From NCBI GenBank assembly GCA_032718475.1, contig JAUCBJ010001573.1, positions 1 to 30,022 on the forward strand: DNA of 30,022 nucleotides, in the 5' to 3' direction. The position numbers were made by a program, and so were the translations under genes. The notes under the pieces were generated by a model. That model made no database searches and had not been told where the DNA came from. It worked only from the letters and a program-made list of their open reading frames with translations. This DNA comes from Nemertoderma westbladi (Eukaryota > Xenacoelomorpha > Nemertodermatida > Nemertodermatidae). Each line of letters opens with the position of its first letter. The first letter of the stretch is position 1. Shown one piece after another: positions 19,757-28,315 of this stretch.

Positions 19757-20839
19757 CTGAGGTCTATGTGGTATAGTTGCCTCCGATATGCGTACTCGTT
19801 GACTAGGTTGGACTTTATCTAACTCAGGCCTGCTAGGATTTGAATTACTTCTTACCTGGGCTGCTTCCTTTAACTGTAGGTTGCTAAGCATGTCCGTTAT
19901 AGGTTGGATGTGTGGCGATATAGCTTGCGCCAAACTAGCACTTAACTCATCCCTCGTAATAAATTCCTGGCTAGGGTTCTGTTGTATTGTCGGCTCTATT
20001 TGAGTAATCCGTTGTCTCTCATATGATCCCTCTTCCGGTTTAACCCGGAAGTTCTCCGTCGAACTGGGTCGGCGCTCCGTCCACGTATTCCAAACCCGCG
20101 GGTTCGGTTCGCCCAATACTCGGCCCGTCGGAGTTTCTCTAAACTCCTCATTGTCTCGTTCAGTATGTAGTGGTGCGGTGTCCTGATGACGCGGATCCTG
20201 CGTGATGGGTGAAGCACTAATACCAACTGGTGTGCGGTATGTAGAGAACGGTTTAGCGATCCGTGTACTCGTAATAGCTGGACCGGGTATAGGAATTCTG
20301 GTCGTCGTCGACTCGCGTATAGTCGGAGTTCTCGCTTCCTGTTCAGCCTTCTGCAGTGCGAACAGTTCTCGCAACTCGGTACCTACACTCGCCCCACATT
20401 CTTCGATCATTCGCATCCCCTTCTCGGCGATTTCATTCGCCTTCCTGGTCCGTTCTTCGCTCTCTAAATCTAATCTCGCACTTTCCAACTGCGCCAGTTT
20501 ATGTTCTTCTTCTTCCCTCGCTCGTCTCGCTGCGCCCTCTTCTTCCACACGCGCCTTCTCTTCATACAACGCCTGTCGCTCCTTCTCGATCTCGAGTTCT
20601 CGTTCTTTACGTTCGCGTTCGAGCTGGAGTTCGCATTCCTTGCGTTCGCGTTCGAGCTGGAGTTTGCGTTCCTTGCGTTCACGTTCCGCTTGCTCACGCT
20701 TATCTTTCTCTTCCAACTCTCGCAACTTTGCGTCTAACTTACGTGTGCGCTCCCGTTCCCGTTCGGCTTCCTTCCGTGCTTCCGATGCACGCAAAACTTC
20801 CGCCTGTTGTTCGTCTAGTCGGCGTCTTCTCTCCTCTGC
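19610..20839 (-). CDS. Gag N-terminal part 2: charged coiled coil and linker
   Basis: Open from just after the TAG at 20842-20840 to the TAA at 19612-19610, in the same frame as the segments before and after. It has no ATG near its head, which argues it is an internal exon or continuation, not a separate gene. Residues 1-150 are an extreme Glu/Arg/Lys/Leu coiled coil (RERERTRKLDAKLRELEEK), then a Pro/Thr/Arg-rich linker, a helical piece (LSASLAQAISPHIQPITDML) and an acidic end (DTDSSDEEQ). Splice-donor consensus sequences (CAG|GTAAGA) occur inside it at 19855 and 19756. Removing 19756-19598 would drop the TAA in phase 0. Confidence 0.65.
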   Translation of the reverse strand, partial: AEERRRRLDEQQAEVLRASEARKEAERERERTRKLDAKLRELEEKDKREQAERERKERKLQLERERKECELQLERERKERELEIEKERQALYEEKARVEEEGAARRAREEEEHKLAQLESARLDLESEERTRKANEIAEKGMRMIEECGASVGTELRELFALQKAEQEARTPTIRESTTTRIPIPGPAITSTRIAKPFSTYRTPVGISASPITQDPRHQDTAPLHTERDNEEFRETPTGRVLGEPNPRVWNTWTERRPSSTENFRVKPEEGSYERQRITQIEPTIQQNPSQEFITRDELSASLAQAISPHIQPITDMLSNLQLKEAAQVRSNSNPSRPELDKVQPSQRVRISEATIPHRPQVRTPVSTIYNPNFENSAERFIQEAWVRASARKPTRALRTDTDSSDEEQ

Positions 20840-20896
20840 CTAGTTATGAGAAACAAGGGATCTAGTACATATAACCTTCCCTCACGCGTGACTAAC
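20840..20896 (-). other. Candidate 57-nt phase-0 intron in gag
   Basis: On the minus strand: donor CAG|GTTAGT at 20896, acceptor TTTCTCATAACTAG|GCA ending at 20840, with a TTGTTTCTC pyrimidine run before it. Its 57 nt divide by three and contain both stop codons that separate the two Gag parts (TGA 20884-20882, TAG 20842-20840). Removal keeps the frame. The length suits small arthropod introns. Splicing is inferred, not shown. Confidence 0.5.
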
Positions 20897-21847
20897 CTGG
20901 GAATCGCCACTGTCTCTGGATGCGTCGTCGGGTGGAGTCAACGTCCTCTGTTGGATGTTCTCCGTCGTCGGTAGCACCTGGCCAGGTACCACCACTCCAT
21001 TCTGCATCAGCCAGCTAGTAACTTCCCTCTGATACCGGCGCTCTTCTTTGTCCTGCGTCTCTTCACGCTCCACTAAGTCTCTCAACTCTGCGTCCCTCAC
21101 CTGAGTCGCCTGCGCTTGTGATGCCCATAGCAACCAGTTCTCCGTCCTAACTCGTCGGAATCGCTCCGATAACGCACGGTGCTCCAACAAGGCTGCTAAA
21201 ACCCTATCGTAAACCCTCGTCGCCACGTCGATCGACTGAGACTCCACTGCTTTCTTTGCTAGGACTGCAAGCTCCTCCGTCTGCTTGAATAACGCTGAGT
21301 TATATCCCCTTCTAATTTCTACTAACCCTTCCCTTCCGATGTTACCTGAGTCGGCTAGCATCTTCCTTGCCTTGTCCGTCGTCCAGGTTATATGTCCGGC
21401 ATGCGCGCGAAGTTTCTTCTTTATCGCGATGTCTAGTTCTCTCTCGCTTACCTGACTCACACTCGGTGGACTTGAAGGATTATTTCGGGAACTACGGGTA
21501 CTCCTTATAGCCGCTGGGACCACGGCACTTACCATACCCACAGGTCTGGAAACCGGGCTCCGGGCTCTCGCTTCTGCTACACTACCCTCCCTATCACTCA
21601 CCTCTGTCCGGGCTGCTGTGCAATCCTTCCTTACAGTAGTGGTAGGGGATCCTAATACTATTACTGGTGGTCCTTGTTCTTCCTCACTAGTTACTGTCTC
21701 GTCCTCCTGTTCACTTACGTCACCGTCGCTCGCTGCGTCGTCATAGTCGGCATTGTCGTCAACAGTAATATTTACGCTATCGTCAGTCGGCGGTCCAGCC
21801 GCCGTCTCATAGCTGTCCTCTAGTGCCTCTTTGTCTGAGACACTCAT
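20882..21847 (-). CDS. Gag N-terminal part 1: acidic head and helical region
   Basis: ATG at 21847 opens 321 residues. The head is acidic with Ser/Thr (MSVSDKEALEDSYE..., DDAASDGDVSEQEDE), like the head of the other BEL/Pao Gag (MSDAKQNLSDSLLD). A helical region follows from about residue 150 (SERELDIAIKKKLRAHAGHI to REVTSWLMQNGVVVPGQV), resembling the N-terminal region of BEL-type Gags in layout only. It stops at TGA 20884-20882, 12 bases after a CAG|GTTAGT donor-like site at 20896. This is the start of the composite Gag ending at 17111. Confidence 0.65.
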   Translation of the reverse strand: MSVSDKEALEDSYETAAGPPTDDSVNITVDDNADYDDAASDGDVSEQEDETVTSEEEQGPPVIVLGSPTTTVRKDCTAARTEVSDREGSVAEARARSPVSRPVGMVSAVVPAAIRSTRSSRNNPSSPPSVSQVSERELDIAIKKKLRAHAGHITWTTDKARKMLADSGNIGREGLVEIRRGYNSALFKQTEELAVLAKKAVESQSIDVATRVYDRVLAALLEHRALSERFRRVRTENWLLWASQAQATQVRDAELRDLVEREETQDKEERRYQREVTSWLMQNGVVVPGQVLPTTENIQQRTLTPPDDASRDSGDSQVSHA

Positions 21848-22824
21848 AGTCTAAATAATGTTTTGCCTTCCGGCTAAAATCTCACAAAATTTCGAGATAT
21901 ATATTAATTTAATCGAAATTTCGATTAAATTATTTGTCAAAATAATTTATTTGGTCTCAAAATATCAAATATTAAATTTGTTAATTCACAATAAAAAATA
22001 TTATGAATTTAATTGTATATAATTATGGTAAATACCGGAATAATATTTAAACAAAATGTAGCTCTATAGCTATTATATAGCATTTAAATACCGGTATGAC
22101 ATGAAAATAATTTAAATCTAATTCAAAAATTCAAAAAAAATAAATTTGTCACCCGAAATATTTCTAATTTTATATCTAGCTCAAAATCAACGTAATTTTA
22201 TTTTTAAATATTATATATATCCACTAGCGCGTGGCTACACCTTCAGGTTGCGACACTCTCTCTCTCTCCAACTGAGCGATCCAAAACACCATGGCCGGCT
22301 AAACCTAACTAACCTAACTAATAAACTGAGTTCAGTTTCGCAGTCAAACAACCGGTAATTTTTTACTGCTTCCACAAACACACTGGTACCAACAGAACAA
22401 CTAACCCTGTTCGCTGTGAGATTCCACGTCCGCGTCCTAGGCTTCAGACTCGTTGCTGATTGCGAACCAAACCCGCAGACCCACACAAACCCCAGCATCA
22501 GAAGTTCCATCTCGCCATGTATCTCCAGATGGTATAAAATAATTAAGCGGTTATCCAACATACCGGTACTAAAACCCTAAATTTTATTATATAAATAATT
22601 TTGGCCGAAACTGAATTCTCACAAACCTAGCTACTAATTTTGAATTTACTAATTTTACAATTTACCCTAAGAGCCTAACGAATTACTGTATTCTCTATGA
22701 ATAGTGAACAAAAAAAAATAAAAGCCGTTTACTGTTAAAGAAATCTCAAAGGGGATTCTTCCTTTTGATATGTTCGTATTTTCGAATGAAACAATGAGGT
22801 TAATCAAACTATAACATACCAAGC
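21848..22824. other. AT-rich upstream region of the composite Gag
   Basis: No supported gene. 21890-22210 is very AT-rich with short palindromes (AATCGAAATTTCGATT at 21912-21927) and an ATACCGGTAT at about 22092. At 22300-22322 AACCTAACTAACCTAACTAA resembles two or three diverged TTAGG-type units and recurs in part at 29126-29142 on the other strand. A GC-richer stretch at 22380-22520 has an antisense ORF without protein-like features. I could not find an LTR here. Confidence 0.4.
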
Positions 22825-22826
22825 TA

Positions 22827-22905
22827 CTACTACTAGGATCGGCATGCTGCATTGCAGCTGCATTTTTAAGAATGCTGTGCCGGCTTGTCAACAAAATTGC
22901 ACCGC
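22827..22905 (-). repeat. LINE 3' terminal 79 bp, inverted partner of 24773-24851
   Basis: Covers the last about 13 codons of the RT frame, the 3' UTR and the TAG tail. It is the exact reverse complement of 24773-24851 by my base-by-base reading. Confidence 0.95.
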
Positions 22906-24395
22906 CACAACTCCCTATCACCCATGACATTTGCTAGATCATCCGCATCTTTAAGGCCAGTGTCCTTTAAGATGCGTCTCAAGAAAGTCATGGGCTGTCG
23001 ACCATGCTTATTCACTCCATGAGGCTGCCAAAGTACAAGATTATGCACTGGCTGGTCCTCACGGCGAAAGCAATGTCCTGCAAAGCGGAGACGATTTTGT
23101 TCTAGTGTCAAGCTTGGGGGAACCAATGAGACACCTCCAATGTTATATAGTGTCTGGTTGGAGATGTGTGCATTGTACTTGACACAATGAACCCGGCGTA
23201 GCTTTCTTGTGAATGTGCCATCCAGAGATTTGGTGTCCTCAGCAGTTAGAGCCCAGCATGGACTCCCATAGAGGAGTACTGGAACTACTGCTGCTCTAAA
23301 TAATCGGACCTTAAGTTTCCGATTAATTCTCGGTGACTTCCAAATCCTGGAAAGCCTATTCAAGGCTGCCCATGCCTTTCCCTTACGTATTCGAAGGTCC
23401 TCACCTGACTTCCGGATCCATGATCCCAGGTAACAGAAGTCGTCCACATGCTCAAGCATACCATCCTTTGAGCTTATGCTCATCCGATCAGAGACTTGCT
23501 GAGGACTTTCAAAGTTAACTGTCAGAATTTTGGTCTTTCTGGAGTTAATAAAAAGACCAACACTAGAAGCAGCATGTTCTAATGAGCTGAGGAGCCGTTG
23601 GGCTCCCTCTAATGATTCTGAGAGTACTCCTAAGTCATCAGCAAAGTCTAGATCAGTTAGGTACTTGGCAGGATTTCCTCGACTTCTGGAGCCAGTAGGT
23701 GGAGTTATCATCACCCCATCATCATTATGATGATCTAAGGACATGCGTAGAACATAGTCAACCACAATAATGAACAAGAATGGTGCAAGTGTGTCTCCTT
23801 GGAGGACGCCCCATAACACTTCAAATGGTTCTGTGTCACCGTCAACAGTAGACACAAATGTTGTCGAACCATCGTATACTGATCTGATTGCTGCAATAAT
23901 TTCATCAGGAATCCCATATAATGAAAGTATGCTGAACATACGTGAGCGAGAGACTGAATCAAAGGCCTTGAAGAAGTCAACAAAGATAACAGCCAGATGC
24001 CTGTCTTTCTTTTTTGATAATTCTTCAATTATCCTTCTAAGTGCCAAAATGGGCTCCATGGTCCCACGACCTTTACGGAACCCATTCTGATTTCCACGGA
24101 GCAGTCTCTCAATGGGATCCCTGATGCGATTTAATAGAATCCTATTGTATATCTTTGCAGCAATCGAGATCAATGAGATTCCCCGAAAAGAACCATAGAG
24201 TGTTAGGTTCCCCTTCTTGGGAACTGGCACCAACTTATTTGTTTTCATTTCTTGTGGGACTCTTGTTGTACGGTGCATGTCTACTATGATGGAATAGATG
24301 AGCTTTAAACACTCAGGTATTTTAAAGACCTCAGGGGGAACACCATCTACTCCACTGGCACGATTGGTCTTAATGCTCTTTGCAGCAGCCTTCAC
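22866..24395 (-). pseudogene. LINE reverse transcriptase, broken at the 5' side
   Basis: 509 codons beginning at GTG, not a real start. RT blocks in order: SGVDGVPPEVF (about 14-24), FRGISLIS (70-77), NQNGFRKGRGT (102-112), motif A AVIFVDFFKAFDSV with D140, motif B GVLQGDTLAPFLFI, motif C FADD at 251-254, thumb-side FCYLGSWI, then the C-terminal LLYGSPCWALT and FAGHCFRRED...LVLWQPHG conserved in this LINE type. Upstream coding continues in another frame at about 24642-24402 (AWKSINLLTGRKSQPT, LNGWKAHFEKLLNN), showing an indel between 24395 and about 24450. The RT core itself looks intact. RTE-like is my best clade guess; a phylogeny could move it. Confidence 0.85.
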
Positions 24396-24760
24396 TTCTG
24401 CAAAGGAGATAGAATATCTGGGAGTACAGACTCAGACACCTTTACTTCTATAAAGTTATCAGGCAATACCCTGTCATTATTGAGGAGCTTTTCAAAGTGG
24501 GCTTTCCAACCATTGAGGCGATCGGCTGGTGATTCAGCCTTAACCTTGGTGGTTGGTTGGCTTTTTCGCCCAGTAAGCAGATTGATCGATTTCCATGCCT
24601 GGGATGATTGCCTGCTGTCGTCAGCATCATTGATGGCATCAACCTAATTGCCCTAAACACAAGCCGAAACAGAAACAACCAAAACAATAAATCTGATTTG
24701 GCTTCCAAAGCTACTTAATACGAGTGTTGGTGACTTAACACTCCAATTGTTCACCCTTCA

Positions 24761-24849
24761 ATCATTGTTCACCGGTGCAATTTTGTTGACAAGCCGGCAC
24801 AGCATTCTTAAAAATGCAGCTGCAATGCAGCATGCCGATCCTAGTAGTA
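24761..24849 (+). mobile_element. Second, extremely short LINE tail insertion
   Basis: The 79-bp tail of the same LINE in opposite orientation (24773-24851), ending in TAGTAGTAG. The segment is flanked by a 12-bp direct repeat GTTCACCCTTCA at 24749-24760 and 24850-24861, a good target-site duplication. It carries about 12 extra bases at its 5' junction. It is a separate severely truncated retroinsertion rather than a terminal inverted repeat of one DNA transposon. Confidence 0.7.
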
Positions 24850-24861
24850 GTTCACCCTTCA

Positions 24862-25487
24862 CAGAGAAATAAAGCAGTTCGTCAGGCGGACAAATGTTGA
24901 ATGTGAGAATATTTAATAATGCAAAAGGGGGGAAATTATTTACCTAAACCCTGGTACCCTTAGCGCTGACTGTAATCAGCTATATTACCGGTACTGCTCG
25001 CTACGCTTGCAACTACTGTAGACTTGCAAACCCGCTATTTTTTAGATAACCACCTAGTGTAAATTTGTCCAAAAATATTTCTGTATTTTCTAAGTGTAAA
25101 TAACTAAAACTATTCTCCGCTATGCAGCGTACGAAGTCCTTATTTTATTCTAAATACTATCATACATAAACTACATTTACTCCTCAAATGTACGGGGTTG
25201 CGAACTAATTATTAGGTATTCCAGAATTTGTAACACTAATCAGCTAATTAGTTACGTTACTGGGCTACACTAAAGACAGCCTAAATACCGTATTATTTGA
25301 GCTAACAGTAATTTAACAAGCATAAATAGAAAACAGAAACAATCAAGGTATATAGCGCCTATCTAAAACATTACACATAAATAGCGTTAGCATTAGCATA
25401 TCATTACATACACGTAGCATTAGCATTAGCATAAACGGCTAAGGTCACCGCAGATCAATGGGATCTTTCTACCTAAACCTAGCTAGC
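24862..25487. other. AT-rich region upstream of the exonuclease-Gag frame
   Basis: No gene seen. GCATTA/GTTAGCATTAGCAT repeats occur at 25386-25432. TACCGGTA appears near 24986. I could not find a sequence here matching 28807 onward, so no 5' LTR is identified. Confidence 0.4.
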
Positions 25488-26563
25488 CTAATAGCAAATC
25501 TGAGAGACAAGATCTAGGTCGCCTTGTCCCTTACAGCCTTAATGGCGACCGGCCCTCGGTCCTAAACTTAATTCAGCCAACCTGCCAACCGCAGCCACCA
25601 GCCCCGCCGGTAGTGCCATGCATTGGATCCTCCAACTTCTCCCATCGCTTCCAAACAGTGAGCCCGCGGCGCCTACCCCTAGCCCAACATGTTAAAGAGG
25701 GCAGTTACCGTAACGGCGCAAACATAGTCCACTTCAGGGAGGTGCACGAACAGCGGCTGGTCGGGACCTACGGGACGCCGTCGCTGGACAATGCGATCTT
25801 CGTGCATTTCCACTACGTGGTGAAAGGGGTCGAGGCGAAGTTCGGGATTCCGATGTACCCGAGGGAGTCGCCGAAGAAAGATTGGAAGAGGTTCATAGAG
25901 TCCGTCAACAGGGGAGGATACATGGTCCTAGACGACGAAGGAACCGTAGAAGACGAGGAGGGTTCGAGACGAGGATCAGCGGGGTCAGCCAGGATCATAC
26001 TCCTACATTTGGCCGCGCCAAATGGGGACATTTTCCTATTCGACCTAGGAACGTATGGGAACAAGGACGGGCCGAAGTTGAACCGGTTGCCGAAAGTGGT
26101 GCAAGTCTTGGTACGAGAGAAGTCGACGACGAAGGTGGGATCGGCGATTCGCGACGACGCGGAGAGAATCATCGGTCCGGACACCCCCAACCTTCTGGAC
26201 ACGCAGACGGTCTTTATGGCTATGACAGCGCCAGACGGGTTGGGACTAGTGGGGAACACAGGCCAGTGCGGAGCGGTGGCGATGGGCCAGCTGTTGGGGC
26301 TCGTGTGTCTCAAACCGACAGACTGGGGAAAGTTCAGAGAAGAGTACGGAGCAGAGTTAGCGAACTCGCTGAAGTGGGGAGCGAGGCCAGGGAAACAAGA
26401 GGTGTATCAATTCCGGAGAGGAGTGATAAAGGTATATCAGAAGCGATATATCCTGCAGGAGGATTGGATAATGATAGATTTACTAAACCTATTCATGACC
26501 GTCGTCATTGGGAAGGAACCAACGGCATTCCTGCTATCGGGATCACCCCTGAACTACAGATGA
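25488..26563 (+). CDS. DEDD-type 3'-5' exonuclease-like domain protein (EXD/WRN-exo style)
   Basis: The frame is open from 25488 to the TGA at 26561-26563. The first ATG in frame is near 25853, so the true start or an upstream exon is unclear (numbering below from the GTG at 25613). Motifs: Exo I MVLDDEG with D107 and E109; strand pair IILLHLAAPNGDIFLFDL (128-145); Exo II KVGSAIRDDAERI with D182; LLDTQ at 194-198, a landmark of EXD1-like enzymes; an Exo III-like YILQED (279-284) where the expected Asp sits at or one past its place. Such domains trim RNA or DNA 3' ends or bind RNA. Residues are mostly kept, so activity is possible but Exo III is doubtful. It runs in one frame with the zinc-knuckle protein downstream. 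I assign it by motif reading only. Confidence 0.6.
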
Positions 26564-28144
26564 GCCTTTAAAACGGCTTTCGAGGGTCTGGTAGACCTCC
26601 CGGGGCTGAAGGGCGAGTCGGTGTACTACAACAGCCGACATCTGGTAAACGGGGAGATAGATACACCATATCAGAGATGGGAGCAGCTAGAGACGAATAG
26701 ACGAGAGGCGAAGCAATTGGAAGAAATCGCTAGACAGGATAAAAGAGAAGCAGAAGAGAGGGAGGAGGAAGCTAGGGCGCAGAGCTACGGCTTCGAGGAG
26801 CAAGCGGGCCTAGACGAACTTCGTTGGACTTCATCAGGGAGTTCGGGGGAGTCTCTAGGGCAAGAGTTAGGGTGGACGGTGGGATCACCGAAACAGTCGA
26901 CGTCGGGGTTGCAAGCGATGCCCATACCAGCGGGCGCTGAGGGCGACCAACCGCTAAGGAAGCTACGGGAGCTAGAGGAATGGAGAGCTACGGGCAAGAA
27001 CCAAGGCGGGAAGGGACATAGTGGGTCCACCGGGATACCGGGGTTGAAACCACTGCGAGAGGAGGACGAAGACGACGACGAGTTCGGAGAGAAGCCGCCC
27101 ATCGGGAGGATAGGCCACTCGGACATGGACTGGGTTGGCGGGAGGGTGGTGACGGCCAGTGGGGCGAGGGCCTTCTGGGATAAACCCGGCAAGCGGGCCT
27201 GGGTGCATGAGGAACCGGCGATGGATTTCGCGGGGAGCACCATCAGGTTGGGCGAACAACCGGGGACGGCACCACGGGTAGTGTTTGGGGAGACGATGCC
27301 CGGGAGGGGCGAGGAGATCGACGTAGACAGGGACACTAACGTCCAGAAGTTTGCCTACCAGCGACTCCATAGACCGCGGAGGTCGCTTGGGACGAAAGAC
27401 GACGTGGGGCGGGAGACATTGATACTCGGTTGCGACTACTGTGGGAGACAGACCCACCAGGAAAGGAGCTGTTTGTATCGGTTCCAGAAAGGGACTTATT
27501 GTCTCTATTGCCGAGAGTCAAGCCACAGGATGGGGGCGTGTCCACGGTTGCACAACCGATGTTCGAAATGTAACTTTCGGGGACATTACGGACGCCAGTG
27601 CGACTGGATGGACGACGAAGAGAAGTTCAGGATCTTCGAGGAATGGGCCGACGTCGGGGCGATGACTCGGCAGCGTATGAAGGCCCAGGAGTTTAAGTGG
27701 GGTTTCTTCCTAATCAATCAGGAGGCCCACATGGAGATTATCAAACGGAGGCTTCCGTTTACCTACCAGGAAGTGGCGACGGCGGCATCATATGCCGGGG
27801 TGATAAATATGCAGAGGTATTTGGATAGGTGGACGCCACAAAACAGAGGAGAGTTTAGGGATTTCTTGGCGGAGCATGTGCCGCGGGCTATGAAGATGAT
27901 TTTATGGGACGCCACCAGGGGGAGACAACAGGGCCACTCGGAGGGGCCGCCCGCGAAGCGATATCGGGAGCTGATAACACCGGCACCCAAGGGGCCAACC
28001 ACCGGGATCAGTAAGGAGGTGGCGGCGAGAGTCCGAAGACAGAAGACAGATCCCAGAAGGGCGACAGTAACCAGGAAACGACCCAGGGAGGGAACCATCT
28101 CAAGAGAGATAGACAGATTCCCAAAGTCAGGAGGGATAAACTGA
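26564..28144 (+). CDS. Gag-like protein with three CCHC zinc knuckles
   Basis: Directly continues the exonuclease frame after one TGA; there is no ATG near its head, only a GTG at 26621, so it is likely the C-terminal half of the same protein. Numbered from that GTG: a Glu/Arg coiled coil (about 24-60), Gly/Pro/Glu linker, three CX2CX4HX4C knuckles at 271-284, 294-307 and 314-327, a helical domain (about 335-430, WMDDEEKFRIFEEWADVGAM onward) and a basic tail (RVRRQKTDPRRATVTRKRPR). Knuckles bind single-stranded nucleic acid, as in nucleocapsids. The helical region after rather than before the knuckles is unlike ordinary Gag, so this could also be a non-LTR ORF1 or a cellular-type nucleic-acid-binding protein. 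GC-rich codon use contrasts with its flanks. Confidence 0.65.
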   Translation, partial: AFKTAFEGLVDLPGLKGESVYYNSRHLVNGEIDTPYQRWEQLETNRREAKQLEEIARQDKREAEEREEEARAQSYGFEEQAGLDELRWTSSGSSGESLGQELGWTVGSPKQSTSGLQAMPIPAGAEGDQPLRKLRELEEWRATGKNQGGKGHSGSTGIPGLKPLREEDEDDDEFGEKPPIGRIGHSDMDWVGGRVVTASGARAFWDKPGKRAWVHEEPAMDFAGSTIRLGEQPGTAPRVVFGETMPGRGEEIDVDRDTNVQKFAYQRLHRPRRSLGTKDDVGRETLILGCDYCGRQTHQERSCLYRFQKGTYCLYCRESSHRMGACPRLHNRCSKCNFRGHYGRQCDWMDDEEKFRIFEEWADVGAMTRQRMKAQEFKWGFFLINQEAHMEIIKRRLPFTYQEVATAASYAGVINMQRYLDRWTPQNRGEFRDFLAEHVPRAMKMILWDATRGRQQGHSEGPPAKRYRELITPAPKGPTTGISKEVAARVRRQKTDPRRATVTRKRPREGTISREIDRFPKSGGIN

Positions 28145-28315
28145 AACTTACGTGCGAACTATTAATTAATCTAAATAATCAAAATAAGTGCAATTTGTAT
28201 GTACGTACGTAGCAATCAGTAATCTACAAAATATATATGCTCGAAGTAAGTACTATAGTCATACAACCTTTCTCAATTAGCTACTGGGACGGGGGGGCCA
28301 ACTGACTATGGCACT

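Larger units (their letters stand above)
22825..24650 (-). mobile_element. 5'-truncated LINE, RTE-like, frameshifted
   Basis: The unit reads minus: linker remnant (24642-24402), reverse transcriptase and C-terminal domain (24395-22866), about 40 bases of 3' UTR, and a TAG-repeat tail (22825-22838). Simple trinucleotide tails instead of poly-A are typical of the RTE group. The apurinic endonuclease that should precede the RT is missing, so this copy is dead on arrival by 5' truncation. No target duplication was found for it. Confidence 0.75.

Noticed and set aside
20202-20865. Plus-strand Ser/Arg- and Val/Arg-rich ORFs
   Set aside because: Antisense shadows of the Glu/Arg coiled coil; low-complexity composition follows from that.
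22298-22322. Interstitial telomere repeat (TTAGG)n
   Set aside because: Only two or three diverged units; too short to claim.
22235-22561. 108-aa minus-strand ORF
   Set aside because: No protein-like motif, crosses TC-rich simple sequence and TTAGG-like words; likely chance.
22827-24851. DNA transposon with 79-bp terminal inverted repeats
   Set aside because: The inner sequence is a LINE RT, one repeat overlaps its coding end, and both repeats end in a LINE-type TAG tail, so two separate insertions fit better.
25813-27545. Several antisense ORFs and the 229-aa plus-strand ORF at 25882-26571
   Set aside because: Shadows in GC-rich coding sequence; only the exonuclease/zinc-knuckle frame shows motifs.
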